Assembly: GCF_017310035.1 (NCBI RefSeq) | Contig: NZ_CP022296.1 | Span: forward strand, 1,488,001-1,552,000 | Source: Nocardioides sp. S5 | GTDB lineage: Bacteria; Actinomycetota; Actinomycetes; Propionibacteriales; Nocardioidaceae | Length of the DNA: 64,000 nt | Reading direction: 5' to 3' | In this document: piece by piece, positions 30,390-39,657 of the stretch | Numbering within the stretch: position 1 is the stretch's first letter | Layout of the letters: every line of letters starts with the position of its first letter | Translations under genes and position numbers: made by a program | The notes under the pieces: model-generated | Databases searched by the model: none | What the model was told of the DNA's origin: nothing | Seen by the model: only the letters and a program-made list of their open reading frames with translations

Positions 30390-31484
30390 ATGAAGCCCCA
30401 CCTGACCCCCCAGCAGCTCGAGGAGTTCGGCAACGAGATGGACGCGCTGCGCCAGCGCGTCCTGGCCGACCTCGGCGAGGACGACGCCGCCTACATCCGC
30501 GAGGTCGTCAGACGCCAGCAGCAGCTCGAGGTCCTCGGACGTGCGCTGTTCTACCTCCCGCCCGCCTGGCCGCTCGCGGTCGCGGCGCTCTCGGCCTCCA
30601 AGATCCTGGAGAACATGGAGATCGGCCACAACGTGATGCACGGCCAGTACGACTGGATGGGAGACCCCCACCTCAGCTCGCGCGTCTACGAGTGGGACAA
30701 CGTGTGCCCCAGTGAGCAGTGGAAGTACTCCCACAACTACATCCACCACACCTTCACCAACATTCTCGGCAAGGACCGCGACATCGGCTACGGCATCCTG
30801 CGCATGGACGAGGACCAGGAGTGGCACCCCTACTACCTGGGCAACCCGGTCTACGCGCTGCTGCTGATGGTCTTCTTCGAGTGGGGCGTGGCGATGCACG
30901 ACCTCGAGGTGGAGAACATCGTGAAGGGCACCCGCCGGCTCGAGGAGAACAAGGCCCTGCACGCCGGCATCATGCGCAAGGTCCGCCGCCAGGCCGTCAA
31001 GGACTACGTGCTCTTCCCGGCGCTCACCGGACCGCTGTTCCCGCTCACCCTCGCAGGCAACGCGGCCGCCAACCTGGTGCGCAACGTGTGGGCCTTCAAC
31101 ATCATCTTCTGCGGCCACTTCCCGGCGGGGGCCGAGACCTTCAGCACCGAGGAGTGCGAGGACGAGACCCGCGGGCACTGGTACTACCGCCAGGTCCTCG
31201 GCTCGGCCAACATCTCCGGCGGCCCGCTCTTCCACGTGATGTCGGGCAACCTGAGCCACCAGATCGAGCACCACCTGTTCCCCGACCTGCCGGCCCGGCG
31301 CTACCCCCAGATCGCTCCCGAGGTGCGTGAGATCTGCGAGCGCTACGGCATCGCCTACACGACCGGACCGCTGCGCAGGCAGCTGGCGAGCGTGGCGCGC
31401 AAGATCTGCCGCCTCGCGCTGCCGGCCCGCGCGTCGACGCAGCCGGACGAGCCGGTCGCCGTACGCCGTCCGCAGGCCGCCTGA
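30390..31484 (+). CDS. Membrane acyl-CoA (stearoyl-type) fatty-acid desaturase, DesA3-like
   Basis: A 364-residue di-iron desaturase. The three histidine boxes are GHNVMHG (about 79-84), HNYIHH (about 114-119) and HQIEHHLFP (about 288-293). Hydrophobic spans lie at about 48-70, 150-172 and 210-232. This is the membrane delta-9-type family rather than the soluble acyl-ACP type. It introduces a double bond into acyl-CoA or phospholipid acyl chains. The reductase gene is immediately upstream with a GAAGGAAGG ribosome site between. A bidirectional terminator follows. Confidence 0.93.
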   Translation: MKPHLTPQQLEEFGNEMDALRQRVLADLGEDDAAYIREVVRRQQQLEVLGRALFYLPPAWPLAVAALSASKILENMEIGHNVMHGQYDWMGDPHLSSRVYEWDNVCPSEQWKYSHNYIHHTFTNILGKDRDIGYGILRMDEDQEWHPYYLGNPVYALLLMVFFEWGVAMHDLEVENIVKGTRRLEENKALHAGIMRKVRRQAVKDYVLFPALTGPLFPLTLAGNAAANLVRNVWAFNIIFCGHFPAGAETFSTEECEDETRGHWYYRQVLGSANISGGPLFHVMSGNLSHQIEHHLFPDLPARRYPQIAPEVREICERYGIAYTTGPLRRQLASVARKICRLALPARASTQPDEPVAVRRPQAA

Positions 31485-31502
31485 GCCGAGCCGAACGCCC
31501 GA

Positions 31503-31532
31503 ACGGCCCGCCCCCGGCGAGGGGCGGGCCGT
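31503..31532. terminator. Bidirectional terminator between desaturase and DUF6104/kgd
   Basis: ACGGCCCGCCCC pairs with GGGGCGGGCCGT around a six-base loop. It sits between convergent transcription units, serving either side. Confidence 0.7.
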
Positions 31533-31540
31533 CAGGTTCG

Positions 31541-31717
31541 TCAGTCCTCGGGGTCGTCGAGCCTGGCCAGCCAGGTCGCGAGTCGCTCGACCGGCACCTC
31601 GAACTCCGGGTTCGCGTCGACGAAGGCCTGCAGCTGCTCGGCGAGCCAGGCCAGGGTGACCTCCTCGTCACCCCGGCGCCGCTCGAGCTCCTCGATCCCG
31701 CGATCGGTGAAGTACAC
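31541..31717 (-). CDS. DUF6104-family small protein
   Basis: A 58-residue protein encoded between the desaturase terminator and kgd. The product begins VYFTDRGIEELERRRGDEEV and ends LARLDDPED. The near-identical order of YFTDRGIEELE and the VPVERLATWLARLDD tail marks the small DUF6104 family known from Streptomyces, where it also sits by the 2-oxoglutarate decarboxylase gene. GTG 31717 follows GGGAGA. The gene lies 21 bases downstream of kgd on the same strand, so co-transcription with kgd is likely. Its function is unknown. It is too short for most automated calls. Confidence 0.78.
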   Translation of the reverse strand: MYFTDRGIEELERRRGDEEVTLAWLAEQLQAFVDANPEFEVPVERLATWLARLDDPED

Positions 31718-31738
31718 CGGTGGTTCTCCCTGCGTGCC

Positions 31739-34700
31739 TCAGTAGTCGTTGCCGCGGTCGCGCGGCGTCTCGAAGGCCGCGTCGAGGAGCGTCTTCTGCT
31801 CCTCCACGTGACGCTTGACCGTGCCCACCGAGGGCGAGGCCGACGCCGGGCGCGTGACCGGCTCGACCGGGAGGTCGAGCCCGGGCCACACGTTGAGCTG
31901 GTAGTGCGGCCACGGGCCCATGTTGCGCGGCTCGTCCTGCACCCAGCGGATCGCCTTGAGGTTCGGGTACTTCGCGATCTCGGCCTTGATCTCCTCGACC
32001 GGGTTCGGGTAGAGCCGCTCGATCCGGCCGATGGCGAACTGCGCGCCGTTGTCGCGCTTGTTCCGCTCGACCATGAGGTCCCAGGTGACACGGCCCGAGC
32101 ACATGATCAGCGTCTCGACCTGCGCGGGGTCGGCCTGCCCGTTGTCGAACATGGCGTCGCCGATGAACGGCCGGAAGGTGGTGTCGCCGACGAAGTCCTC
32201 CGGCTTGGAGGCGGCCTCCTTGCGCTTGAGCATCGACTTCGGGGTGAAGACGATCAGCGGCCGGTGCTCCTCGCCGAGCGAGTGCCGACGCAGCAGGTGG
32301 AAGTACGACGCCGGGGTCGAGGGCTGCGCGATGACCATCGCGTCCTCGGCGCACATCGTCAGGAAGCGCTCGATGCGCGCCGACGAGTGGTCGGGACCCT
32401 GGCCCTCGTAGCCGTGGGGGAGCAGCAGCACGACGCCGGACTGCTGGCGCCACTTGGTCTCGCCGGCGGAGATGAACTCGTCGATGACGGTCTGCGCGCC
32501 GTTGACGAAGTCGCCGAACTGCGCCTCCCACAGCACCAGCGCCTCGGGACGGGCCACGGAGTAGCCGTACTCGAACCCGAGCGCGGCGTACTCCGAGAGC
32601 AGCGAGTCGTAGACGTAGAACTTCGCCTGGTCCTCGGTGAGGTTGGTCAGCGGCGTCCACTCATCGGCGTTGGTGCGGTCGATGATGGTGGCGAAACGCG
32701 ACACGAACGTGCCGCGGCGCGAGTCCTGGCCGGCCAGGCGGACCGGACGACCGTCCATCAGCAGGGAGCCGAACGCCAGGATCTCGCCGGTGCCCCAGTC
32801 GATGGGACCCTCGGTGATCGCGGCGGAGCGGCGCTGGAGCTGCGGCATCACCTTGGGGTGGACGGTGAAGTCGTCCGGCGGCGTGACGTAGCTGTCCGCG
32901 ATCCGCTTGAGCACCTCGGGGGTCACCGCGGTGGAGAACTCCCCGGTCGGCTTGTCCGGGTAGTCCGGGACGGTCGTCCACTCGGTCGGTGCCTCGGAGC
33001 TCGCCTCCCGCACCTCGGTGAAGACTCGCTCGAGCTGCTGCTGGTAGTCCTTGAGGACCTGCTCGGCCTCCTCGATCGTGATGTCGCCACGACCGATGAG
33101 GGACTCGGTGTAGAGCTTGCGCACCGAGCGCTTCTGCTCGATCAGGTCGTACATCAGCGGCTGGGTGTAGGACGGGTCGTCGCCCTCGTTGTGCCCGCGC
33201 CGGCGGTAGCACACGAGGTCGATCACGACGTCCTTGTTGAACGTCTGGCGGTAGTCGAACGCGAGCCGCGCCACGCGGATGCACGCCTCGGGGTCGTCAC
33301 CGTTGACGTGGAAGATCGGCGCCTGCACCATCCGCGCCACGTCGGTGGCGTAGAGGGAGGAGCGCGACGACCCGGGTGCGGTGGTGAAGCCGACCTGGTT
33401 GTTGATCACCACGTGCACGGTGCCGCCGGTGCGGTAGCCGCGGAGCTGGGACAGGTTGAGCGTCTCGGCCACCACGCCCTGGCCGGCGAACGCGGCGTCG
33501 CCGTGCACCAGCAGGGGGAGGACCGGGAACTTCTCGCCCTGGTCGAGGATGTCCTGCTTGGCGCGGGCGATGCCCTCGAGGACCGGGTTGACCGCCTCGA
33601 GGTGCGAGGGGTTGGCGGCGACCGACACCTTGATCTTGTCGCCCGAGCCCGCGACGAACTCGCCCTCGGCGCCGAGGTGGTACTTCACGTCGCCGGAGCC
33701 CTGCACGGTGCGGGGGTCGATGTTGCCCTCGAACTCGCGGAAGATCTGGCTGTACTTCTTGCCCACGATGTTGGCGAGCATGTTCAGCCGGCCGCGGTGG
33801 GCCATGCCGATGGTGACCTCGTCGAGACCGGCCTCGGCGGCGGCCTCGCACACCTCGTCGACCAGCGGGATCGTGGTCTCGCCGCCCTCGAGGCTGAAGC
33901 GCTTCTGCCCGACGAACTTGGTCTGGAGGAACGTCTCGAAGGCCTCGGCCTGGTTGAGCTTGAGCAGGATGCGCAGCTGCTCCTCGCGGGGCGGCTTCAC
34001 GTGCGGCTGCTCCACGCGCTCCTGGATCCACTTGCGCTGCTCGGGATCCATGATGTGCATGTACTCGATGCCGGTCGTGCGGCAGTAGGAGTCGCGCAGG
34101 ATGCCGAGGATGTTGCGCAGCTTCATGAAGCGCCGGCCCTCGCCGCCGAACGAGCCGGTGGCGAACTCGCGGTCGAGGTCCCACAGCGTCAGGCCGTGCG
34201 ACTCGATCTCGAGGTCGGGGTGGCTGCGCTGGCGGTACTCGAGCGGGTCGGTGTCGGCCATCAGGTGGCCGCGGACCCGGTAGGCATGGATCAGCTCGAG
34301 GATGCGCGCCTGCTTGACGATGTCGTCGTCGTGGCTGGCGACCACGTCGCGCGCCCAGCGGATCGGCTCGTAGGGGATGCGCAGCGAACGGAAGATCTCG
34401 TCGTAGAAGTCGTTCTCGCCGATGAGCAGGGCGTGCACGCGCTTGAGGAACTCACCCGACTGCGCGCCCTGGATGACGCGGTGGTCGTAGGTCGAGGTCA
34501 GCGTCATCGCCTTGCTGATGGCGTTGCGGTTGATCGCCTCCTCCGAGGCGCCCTGCCACTCGGGGGAGTACTCCATCGCGCCGACGCCGATGATCGCGCC
34601 CTGGCCCGCCATCAGGCGCGGCACGGAGTGCACGGTGCCGATGCCGCCGGGGTTGGTGAGGGAGATCGTGGTGCCCTGGAAGTCGGCCACGGTGAGCTTG

Positions 34701-35590
34701 TTGTCGCGCGCCTTGCGGACCACGTCCTCGTACGCCGTCCAGAACCCGGCGAAGTCCATGGACTCCGCACCCTTGATGCTCGGCACCAGCAGCTGCCGGG
34801 TGCCGTCGGGCTTCTTCATGTCGATCGCGAGCCCGAGGTTGATGTGGGCCGGGGTGATGAGGTTCGGCTTACCGTCGACGACCTCGTAGCCGACGTTCAT
34901 CTCCGGCATCGAGCGCAGGGCCTTGACCAGCGCGTAGCCGATCAGGTGGGTGAAGGAGACCTTGCCGCCGCGGGCGCGGGCGAGGTGGTTGTTGATGACA
35001 GTGCGGTTGTCCCACAGCAGCTTGACCGGCACCGAGCGCACCGAGGTGGCAGTGGGCACCGACAGCGAGGCGTCCATGTTGGCCGCGGTGCGCGCGGGCG
35101 CGCCGCGCAGGACGGTGTAGGTGGGGGAGTCGCTGGTCGGGGACGGAGCTGCGGGCTTGGGGTCCTTGGCGACGGGCTTGCTCGTGCCCTTGGCCGGCTC
35201 CTCGGCGGCGGCCGCGGGGCGCGGCGTCGACTTCGCGGGCGACTTCTGCGCCTCCGCGGGCTTGTCAGCCGGCTTCTCGGCGGACGTCGTGGCGGGCTTC
35301 GCAGCAGCGGGGGCGGGCGCCTGGGCCGGGGCCTTCGCAGGGGCCGTCGCAGGGGCCTTGGCCGGGGCCTTCGACGGCGCGGGAGTCGCAGCCTTCGCCG
35401 GTGCGGCAGTCGTGGCGGACGAGGTCGCGGCCCCGTTGCCGAAGTACGCAGCCCACTCCGGACCCACGCTCGAGGGATCCTTGTCGTACTGCTCCTTCAT
35501 CTCGTCCACGAGCCACTCGTTGGCTCCCAGGTCAGATGAAGGTGCAACCGATGACTGGTTGCCGGACTGCCCGTTCGGGGACTGCGCCAC
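31739..35590 (-). CDS. kgd: Multifunctional 2-oxoglutarate decarboxylase/dehydrogenase (Kgd; E2o-E1o fusion)
   Basis: A 1283-residue protein. An N-terminal helix typical of E1o ([19 protein letters not shown]) is followed by an Ala/Pro/Lys linker (about 52-140), an acyltransferase (E2o-like) domain ending in the active-site DHRVIQG, and the ThDP-dependent E1 core with [17 protein letters not shown] and [23 protein letters not shown]. It decarboxylates 2-oxoglutarate and, with the shared E3, supplies succinyl-CoA or succinic semialdehyde. In mycobacteria it is held inactive by GarA. GTG 35590 with AGAGGCG upstream is chosen; the ATG at 35635 is not supported. DUF6104 lies downstream. Confidence 0.95.
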   Translation of the reverse strand: MAQSPNGQSGNQSSVAPSSDLGANEWLVDEMKEQYDKDPSSVGPEWAAYFGNGAATSSATTAAPAKAATPAPSKAPAKAPATAPAKAPAQAPAPAAAKPATTSAEKPADKPAEAQKSPAKSTPRPAAAAEEPAKGTSKPVAKDPKPAAPSPTSDSPTYTVLRGAPARTAANMDASLSVPTATSVRSVPVKLLWDNRTVINNHLARARGGKVSFTHLIGYALVKALRSMPEMNVGYEVVDGKPNLITPAHINLGLAIDMKKPDGTRQLLVPSIKGAESMDFAGFWTAYEDVVRKARDNKLTVADFQGTTISLTNPGGIGTVHSVPRLMAGQGAIIGVGAMEYSPEWQGASEEAINRNAISKAMTLTSTYDHRVIQGAQSGEFLKRVHALLIGENDFYDEIFRSLRIPYEPIRWARDVVASHDDDIVKQARILELIHAYRVRGHLMADTDPLEYRQRSHPDLEIESHGLTLWDLDREFATGSFGGEGRRFMKLRNILGILRDSYCRTTGIEYMHIMDPEQRKWIQERVEQPHVKPPREEQLRILLKLNQAEAFETFLQTKFVGQKRFSLEGGETTIPLVDEVCEAAAEAGLDEVTIGMAHRGRLNMLANIVGKKYSQIFREFEGNIDPRTVQGSGDVKYHLGAEGEFVAGSGDKIKVSVAANPSHLEAVNPVLEGIARAKQDILDQGEKFPVLPLLVHGDAAFAGQGVVAETLNLSQLRGYRTGGTVHVVINNQVGFTTAPGSSRSSLYATDVARMVQAPIFHVNGDDPEACIRVARLAFDYRQTFNKDVVIDLVCYRRRGHNEGDDPSYTQPLMYDLIEQKRSVRKLYTESLIGRGDITIEEAEQVLKDYQQQLERVFTEVREASSEAPTEWTTVPDYPDKPTGEFSTAVTPEVLKRIADSYVTPPDDFTVHPKVMPQLQRRSAAITEGPIDWGTGEILAFGSLLMDGRPVRLAGQDSRRGTFVSRFATIIDRTNADEWTPLTNLTEDQAKFYVYDSLLSEYAALGFEYGYSVARPEALVLWEAQFGDFVNGAQTVIDEFISAGETKWRQQSGVVLLLPHGYEGQGPDHSSARIERFLTMCAEDAMVIAQPSTPASYFHLLRRHSLGEEHRPLIVFTPKSMLKRKEAASKPEDFVGDTTFRPFIGDAMFDNGQADPAQVETLIMCSGRVTWDLMVERNKRDNGAQFAIGRIERLYPNPVEEIKAEIAKYPNLKAIRWVQDEPRNMGPWPHYQLNVWPGLDLPVEPVTRPASASPSVGTVKRHVEEQKTLLDAAFETPRDRGNDY

Positions 35591-35765
35591 GCTTGTTTCG
35601 CCTCTTCCAGATCTCTTCGCGCATGGGTTTGACAACTGTGCCTGTCTAGGGCGCTGACAAGGCTAGTCGCACACGCTCGCAAATGCAGGGGCGGGCTCAG
35701 GGTTTGAGGCATGGTGTGGCCCACACCCCGTTCCACCCCCCGTTCCGCCCCCGCTGGAGTCGTAC

Positions 35766-36386
35766 ATGCCTAGCCCCTCGCAGGGCCGCAACCCGTGGGC
35801 CCGCCTCTGTGCGGCACTCGCGCTCGCCCTGCTCGTCCCCCTGTCCGCGACTGCCTGCCGGTCGACCTCGGAGCCCTCCGCCGCGCCCGAGCGGCTGAGC
35901 CGCAGCGACGCGCAGGCGAGCCTGGCCTCGCACCCGGTCGAGACCAAGACCCGGATCCGTCGCGTCCACGGCCGGCTTCCCGACCCGCGCCGCAAGACCG
36001 TACGCACCCAGGTCGGCGCGGTCGTCGACCGCTGGTGGGACGCGGCCTACCTCGGCGGCACCTACCCCCGCAGCAGCTTCCCGTCCGCCTTCCCGGGCTT
36101 CACCGACGGTGCCGAGCAGCGGGCGCGCGCCGACAAGGCGTTGCTCACCCACCAGACCCGCGCCCCGTACGTCGACGCAGTGACGCCCCGGCGCCGGACG
36201 GTCTCCCTCGACATCCTCGCCACGCAGGGACGGGCACGCAGCGTCACCGCCCACGTCCTGCTCCGCTTCGACAGCACCGGGGAGCGGGCAGGGACGACGA
36301 CAGTGCGCGGACGCCTGTTCCTCACCCACGAGCGGGGCGCGTGGCGCATCTTCGGCTACGACCTGGCGAAGGGATCGACCCGATGA
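35766..36386 (+). CDS. Secreted lipoprotein-like protein of the LCP operon
   Basis: A 206-residue exported protein. The signal sequence is MPSPSQGRNPWARLCAALALALLVPLSATAC, with a cysteine at 31 that could be lipid-modified (weak lipobox). The mature part begins with a low-complexity stretch and has a compact domain with VVDRWWDAAYLGGTYP and HVLLRFDS, GRLFLTHERGAWRIFGYDL. The last block resembles the SnoaL/NTF2-like fold, but no active site is evident. Its stop overlaps the LCP gene (ATGA), so the two are co-translated. The role is probably in the cell envelope, by position. Confidence 0.75.
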   Translation: MPSPSQGRNPWARLCAALALALLVPLSATACRSTSEPSAAPERLSRSDAQASLASHPVETKTRIRRVHGRLPDPRRKTVRTQVGAVVDRWWDAAYLGGTYPRSSFPSAFPGFTDGAEQRARADKALLTHQTRAPYVDAVTPRRRTVSLDILATQGRARSVTAHVLLRFDSTGERAGTTTVRGRLFLTHERGAWRIFGYDLAKGSTR

Positions 36387-37312
36387 CCTCACCGTCGACC
36401 GCGCTGCTCCGGACCCGACGAGCCGTCCGCGCGGCGGTCCTCGCCGGCGTGCTGGCCCTCACCGCGCTGGTGGTCCCGCAGTCCTCGGTGCAGTCCTCCG
36501 AGGTCAGCCTGGTGAAGATCCGCCACGCCCAGGGAGTGGCCACCGGGGGCGCGGACGTGGTCTGGATCCTCGCCGTCGGCTCCGACGCGCGTCCCGGCCA
36601 GGCGATGACCCGCGCCCGCGGCGACGCCCTGCAGATGGTCGGCATCAACACCCGCACGGGTGCCGCCACCGCGATCGGCGTACCCCGTGACTCGTGGGTC
36701 GCCATCCCCGGCCACGGCCGGGAGAAGATCAACTCCGCGCTCTACTTCGCCGGCCCCCGTGGCATGGCCGGTGCAATGGGCAACCTCATCGGCATCGAGC
36801 CCGACTACGTGATGGTGACGCGCTTCCCGTTCTTCGAGGACATGGTCGACGAGATCGGCGGCATCACCGTCACCAACCCACGCCGGTTCTCCGACCCCAA
36901 CCTGAAGAAGGAGGGGTTCGCGAAGGGCCGCATCCGTCTCGACGGCTACCACGCGATGGCCTTCTCCCGCATCCGCTACGGCCTGGCGGGGGGCGACTTC
37001 GACCGCTCGGCGAACCAGCAGCGCACCCTGCGGGGCATCCATGCGCGCATCCGCGCGCAGGCCGACGTCCCCGGCTTCATCGAGCGTGGCGTGATGACGG
37101 TGCTGGAGCACACCGACACCAACGCCTCGCCGGCCGAGCTGTTCGAGCTCGCCCAGGCGGTCGCGCAGGTCGACCCGTCGAAGATCACCACGTGCGTCGT
37201 CCGCGGCCGGATCGGCTCCGTCGGCGCGGCCAGCGTCGTCTTCCCCGACGTCGCGCAGGCCCGGCGCCTGGGGCGCCAGGCCCGCAGCGACGCTCAGCTG
37301 CGGGGCTGCTGA
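36383..37312 (+). CDS. LytR-CpsA-Psr (LCP) family cell-wall glycopolymer transferase
   Basis: A 309-residue LCP protein. After an N-terminal transmembrane anchor (about 15-35) comes the catalytic domain: ILAVGSDARPGQAMTRARGDALQMVGINTRTGAATAIGVPRDSWVAIPGHGREKINSALYFAGP contains the conserved Arg, Asp and loop residues that bind polyprenyl-pyrophosphate substrates. YVMVTRFPFFEDMVDEIGGITV and YHAMAFSRIRY also match. Such enzymes attach teichoic-type or arabinogalactan polymers to peptidoglycan. The gene overlaps the upstream lipoprotein gene by four bases. The polymer is unknown. Confidence 0.9.
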   Translation: MTSPSTALLRTRRAVRAAVLAGVLALTALVVPQSSVQSSEVSLVKIRHAQGVATGGADVVWILAVGSDARPGQAMTRARGDALQMVGINTRTGAATAIGVPRDSWVAIPGHGREKINSALYFAGPRGMAGAMGNLIGIEPDYVMVTRFPFFEDMVDEIGGITVTNPRRFSDPNLKKEGFAKGRIRLDGYHAMAFSRIRYGLAGGDFDRSANQQRTLRGIHARIRAQADVPGFIERGVMTVLEHTDTNASPAELFELAQAVAQVDPSKITTCVVRGRIGSVGAASVVFPDVAQARRLGRQARSDAQLRGC

Positions 37313-37327
37313 TCGGCAGGCTGCTGG

Positions 37328-38767
37328 TCAGTAGGGGTAGATCCGGCCCGCGGTGCGGGCCAGGTCGATGACCACGGCCTCGGAGTAGAGCTTGATCCGC
37401 AGGCCGATGACCTGCGAGCCGCGGAACCCGGTGTCGACGAGCTGGCGCTGGATCTCGCCCGCACCGTTGGGGAGCTCGACGACGCCTCCGGGCGCCGGGA
37501 CCTCCACGGCCTGCCCGCCCACGGTGATGGACCCGATGGCGGTGGAGATCTTCGATCGCACCCGCTTGCCGGCCTTCTGGCGCATCGTCGCGCGCGAGCT
37601 CACGTCGCTGATGACCAGCTGGGCGGTGGGGATGGACACCGACCGGATCGCGGTGCGCGACCACCCCTTCGCGACCCGCTTCTTCCGGAACTGGTCGCCG
37701 TTGACCTGGTAGGTGACGCCCTCGAGCAGCACCGGGACCGGGAGGAGCTGGCTGGCGTGGGGGACCTGGTAGGTCTGCGTGCGGCCCTGCGAGCCCTGGC
37801 ACGGCAGCGCCTTGTGCTGGACGTTGCCGAACTTCAGCGCCCCCTGGAGGGCCTGGTAGTCCATGGCCGTGCCGCCGGAGCGGAAGACGCCGACGGGGGC
37901 GGGGCCACCCATCCGCACGCGCGCGGTGCCGAGCTCGACGAGCTGACGGCGCTCGCCGGCGGTGACCTCGATGCGCAGGGCGGAGGCCTGCGACTGCGCG
38001 TTGTGGTCGTTGGCCCGGCCGTTCTCGTAGCCGAGGGCGATGCTGCCGAGACCGGGGATCTGGATCGGCTTCGTCACGTCGCTCAGCACCTGGAAGACCT
38101 CCTGGGCCGCCTGCTGGGTGCCGGTGAAGACCGTGTCGGTGACCTGCTGCAGCGGCGCGAGGAGCTCCTGGAGCTCGGGCGGCAGGCTCTCCACGACCGT
38201 GTTCTCGAGCAGGCTCAGCGAGATGCTCGCGAAGGTGAAGCTCTCGTCGTGGCCGTAGCCCTGCGGGGTGTGAAAGGCATTGGCCGTGGTGCGGAGCCCC
38301 GTGATGACCAGCTTCGGCGTGGTGAGCGGCCCGACGGTGCCGCCGATGCTGATGTCGCCGATGGTGTTCGTCCCGCGTACGCCGTGCGTGGCGCCGTCGA
38401 CGTACGTCTCGGTGCGGCTGGTGCTGGCCGAGATGTTGATGAGCGGGTTGTCCGGCACCGACACGATGCTGTCGGCCTCGACGACCTTCCCGACCGCGCG
38501 CGTGCACAGCTGCTGGGCGTGGGCGTCCTTGAGGTTGAGCGCCTCGACGCTGTCGGTCACCAGCTTCACGCCGTAGACGTCGCCGCGGTAGCCGAAGCTG
38601 CTGAGCTGGTCGGCCCGGGCGGCCTTCGCGGTGCTCGCCCCGGTGACCCCCTCCGCGGCGGTCGCGGGTGCGGTGGTGCCCGTGCCCAGGACGAGCCCGA
38701 CGCTGAGCCCGGCGCCGAGCGCCGCGGTCGCCCGGCGGCGGAAGCTGTGTCGTACGTGGTCCCTCAT
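37328..38767 (-). CDS. Secreted choice-of-anchor-like beta-rich protein
   Basis: A 479-residue secreted protein. The signal peptide (about 1-36, MRDHVRHSFRRRATAALGAG then a hydrophobic run and ATAAEG) has a Tat-like RRR motif. The mature chain is beta-rich, with repeated strand patterns: NPLINISASTSRTETYVDGATHGVRGTNTIGDISIGGTVGPLTTPKL, ISLSLLENTVVESLP, and LKFGNVQHKALPCQGSQG. It resembles choice-of-anchor surface proteins that are widespread in Nocardioides but not characterised. ATG 38767 follows GGGAGG. It faces the LCP operon convergently (15 bases). Its function is unknown. Confidence 0.7.
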   Translation of the reverse strand: MRDHVRHSFRRRATAALGAGLSVGLVLGTGTTAPATAAEGVTGASTAKAARADQLSSFGYRGDVYGVKLVTDSVEALNLKDAHAQQLCTRAVGKVVEADSIVSVPDNPLINISASTSRTETYVDGATHGVRGTNTIGDISIGGTVGPLTTPKLVITGLRTTANAFHTPQGYGHDESFTFASISLSLLENTVVESLPPELQELLAPLQQVTDTVFTGTQQAAQEVFQVLSDVTKPIQIPGLGSIALGYENGRANDHNAQSQASALRIEVTAGERRQLVELGTARVRMGGPAPVGVFRSGGTAMDYQALQGALKFGNVQHKALPCQGSQGRTQTYQVPHASQLLPVPVLLEGVTYQVNGDQFRKKRVAKGWSRTAIRSVSIPTAQLVISDVSSRATMRQKAGKRVRSKISTAIGSITVGGQAVEVPAPGGVVELPNGAGEIQRQLVDTGFRGSQVIGLRIKLYSEAVVIDLARTAGRIYPY

Positions 38768-38892
38768 GGTCCCTCCCAAAGGATCGGGAGCCGACAACGC
38801 GACCGCATCCCCTGTGACCGGTCGGTAGCTCCCTCGCGCGATCAACGACGCAGGCGCGGATGGGTGACGGTGGTCACCGGAGGAAATGCAGA

Positions 38893-38920
38893 GCGGCAGC
38901 ACCCTGCTGGGTGCTGCCGC
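38893..38920 (-). terminator. Terminator hairpin downstream of tRNA-Arg
   Basis: GGCAGCACCC pairs with GGGTGCTGCC around TGCT, extended by two further G-C pairs on each side. It begins eight bases after the tRNA's 3' end on the minus strand. A pyrimidine-rich tail follows. Confidence 0.7.
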
Positions 38921-38927
38921 CGATCGG

Positions 38928-39000
38928 CGCCTCCGGCAGGATTCGAACCTGCGGCACCTGGTACCGGAAACCAGTGCTCTATCCCCTGAGCTACGGAGGC
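38928..39000 (-). tRNA. tRNA-Arg (anticodon CCG)
   Basis: On the minus strand a complete 73-base cloverleaf is read. The acceptor arms are GCCTCCG and CGGAGGC. The anticodon stem CTGGT/ACCAG encloses the loop TTCCGGT (anticodon CCG), and the T-arm has the TTCGAAT loop. The CCA end is not encoded. It decodes CGG arginine codons. Its genomic neighbour argS, 0.66 kb away, charges it. A TAGTCT -10-like box lies about 35 bases upstream. Confidence 0.96.
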
Positions 39001-39069
39001 CTGCGCCGGCTGGGCCAGCGCGCGGTGAAGACTACCGCCTCACCCGGCCGGGTCGTGCAACGACCCGAC

Positions 39070-39567
39070 TCAGCGCAAGCCGAGCGAGCCTGAGGTGTGC
39101 GCCTCGAAGGGCAGGGCGGCGTGCTCGGCCACGCGGGCGTCGAGGGCGGCGGCCACGTCGTCGGGCCACGGGGCCGTGAGCCGGGTCTCCATGTCGATGT
39201 GGAGGAAGACCTCCTCCACCACGCACGCCACGCGCTGGTGGGTCTCGTCGAGCAGGTAGACCAGCGCGTGGCCGGCGCGCTCGGAGCGGCCGAGCAGCCG
39301 CACGCGGGCCGACATCGTGTCGCCGGTGCGGAGCTCGTGCAGGTAGGTCACGTGGTGCTCGGCGGTGAAGCAGGCGTGGCCGTGGGTGAGCGGCCACATC
39401 TGCGGGATCCCGACCTCGACCAGCGACTCGTCGAGCCCCTCGCTGGCGATGCCGATGTAGTGGCGCACGTTGAGGTGGCCGTTGATGTCCTCGAACGGCA
39501 TCGGCACGGGCTGCTCGACGTAGGCCGGGAGGTCGAAGAGCTGGTCATAGGTCGGGTGCGTCGTCAC
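39070..39567 (-). CDS. Acyl-CoA thioesterase, hotdog family
   Basis: A 165-residue hotdog thioesterase. It has NGHLNVRHYIGIASEGLDESLVEVGIPQMWPLTHGHACFTAEHHVTYLHELRTGDTMSARVRLL, where D-I-N-G-H-L-N corresponds to the active-site Asp/Asn-His region of 4HBT enzymes. The second half (AGHALVYLLDETHQRVACVVEEVFLHIDMETRL) supplies the central helix and strands. It hydrolyses acyl-CoA; the chain length is unknown. GTG 39567 places the family start. Its stop overlaps the end of the tRNA-argS intergenic region. It diverges from argS, whose start is 91 bases away. Confidence 0.82.
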   Translation of the reverse strand: MTTHPTYDQLFDLPAYVEQPVPMPFEDINGHLNVRHYIGIASEGLDESLVEVGIPQMWPLTHGHACFTAEHHVTYLHELRTGDTMSARVRLLGRSERAGHALVYLLDETHQRVACVVEEVFLHIDMETRLTAPWPDDVAAALDARVAEHAALPFEAHTSGSLGLR

Positions 39568-39645
39568 AGGCAGGACCCTAGGGCCAAGACGGGCCCGGGC
39601 GAACCAGGGCGTGAAACCAGTTCGGGGCGGGGAGCGGTCCGCCGA

Positions 39646-39651
39646 TAGGCT
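39646..39651 (+). promoter_or_regulatory. -10 element of a leaderless promoter for argS
   Basis: TAGGCT is followed by six bases and the GTG start of argS at 39658. There is no ribosome-binding site. Confidence 0.5.
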
Positions 39652-39657
39652 TGCCCG

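Noticed and set aside
31808..35539. A 1,243-codon open frame on the plus strand opposite kgd
   Set aside because: Its product is mostly Arg, Gly, Ala, Val and Leu runs without motifs. Such long antisense frames are expected opposite high-GC genes, and kgd on the other strand is a clear match to its family.
35690..35765. C-rich run before the LCP operon considered as a 6C-type RNA
   Set aside because: The runs of C are not in loops of paired stems; I could not draw two hairpins with C6 loops.
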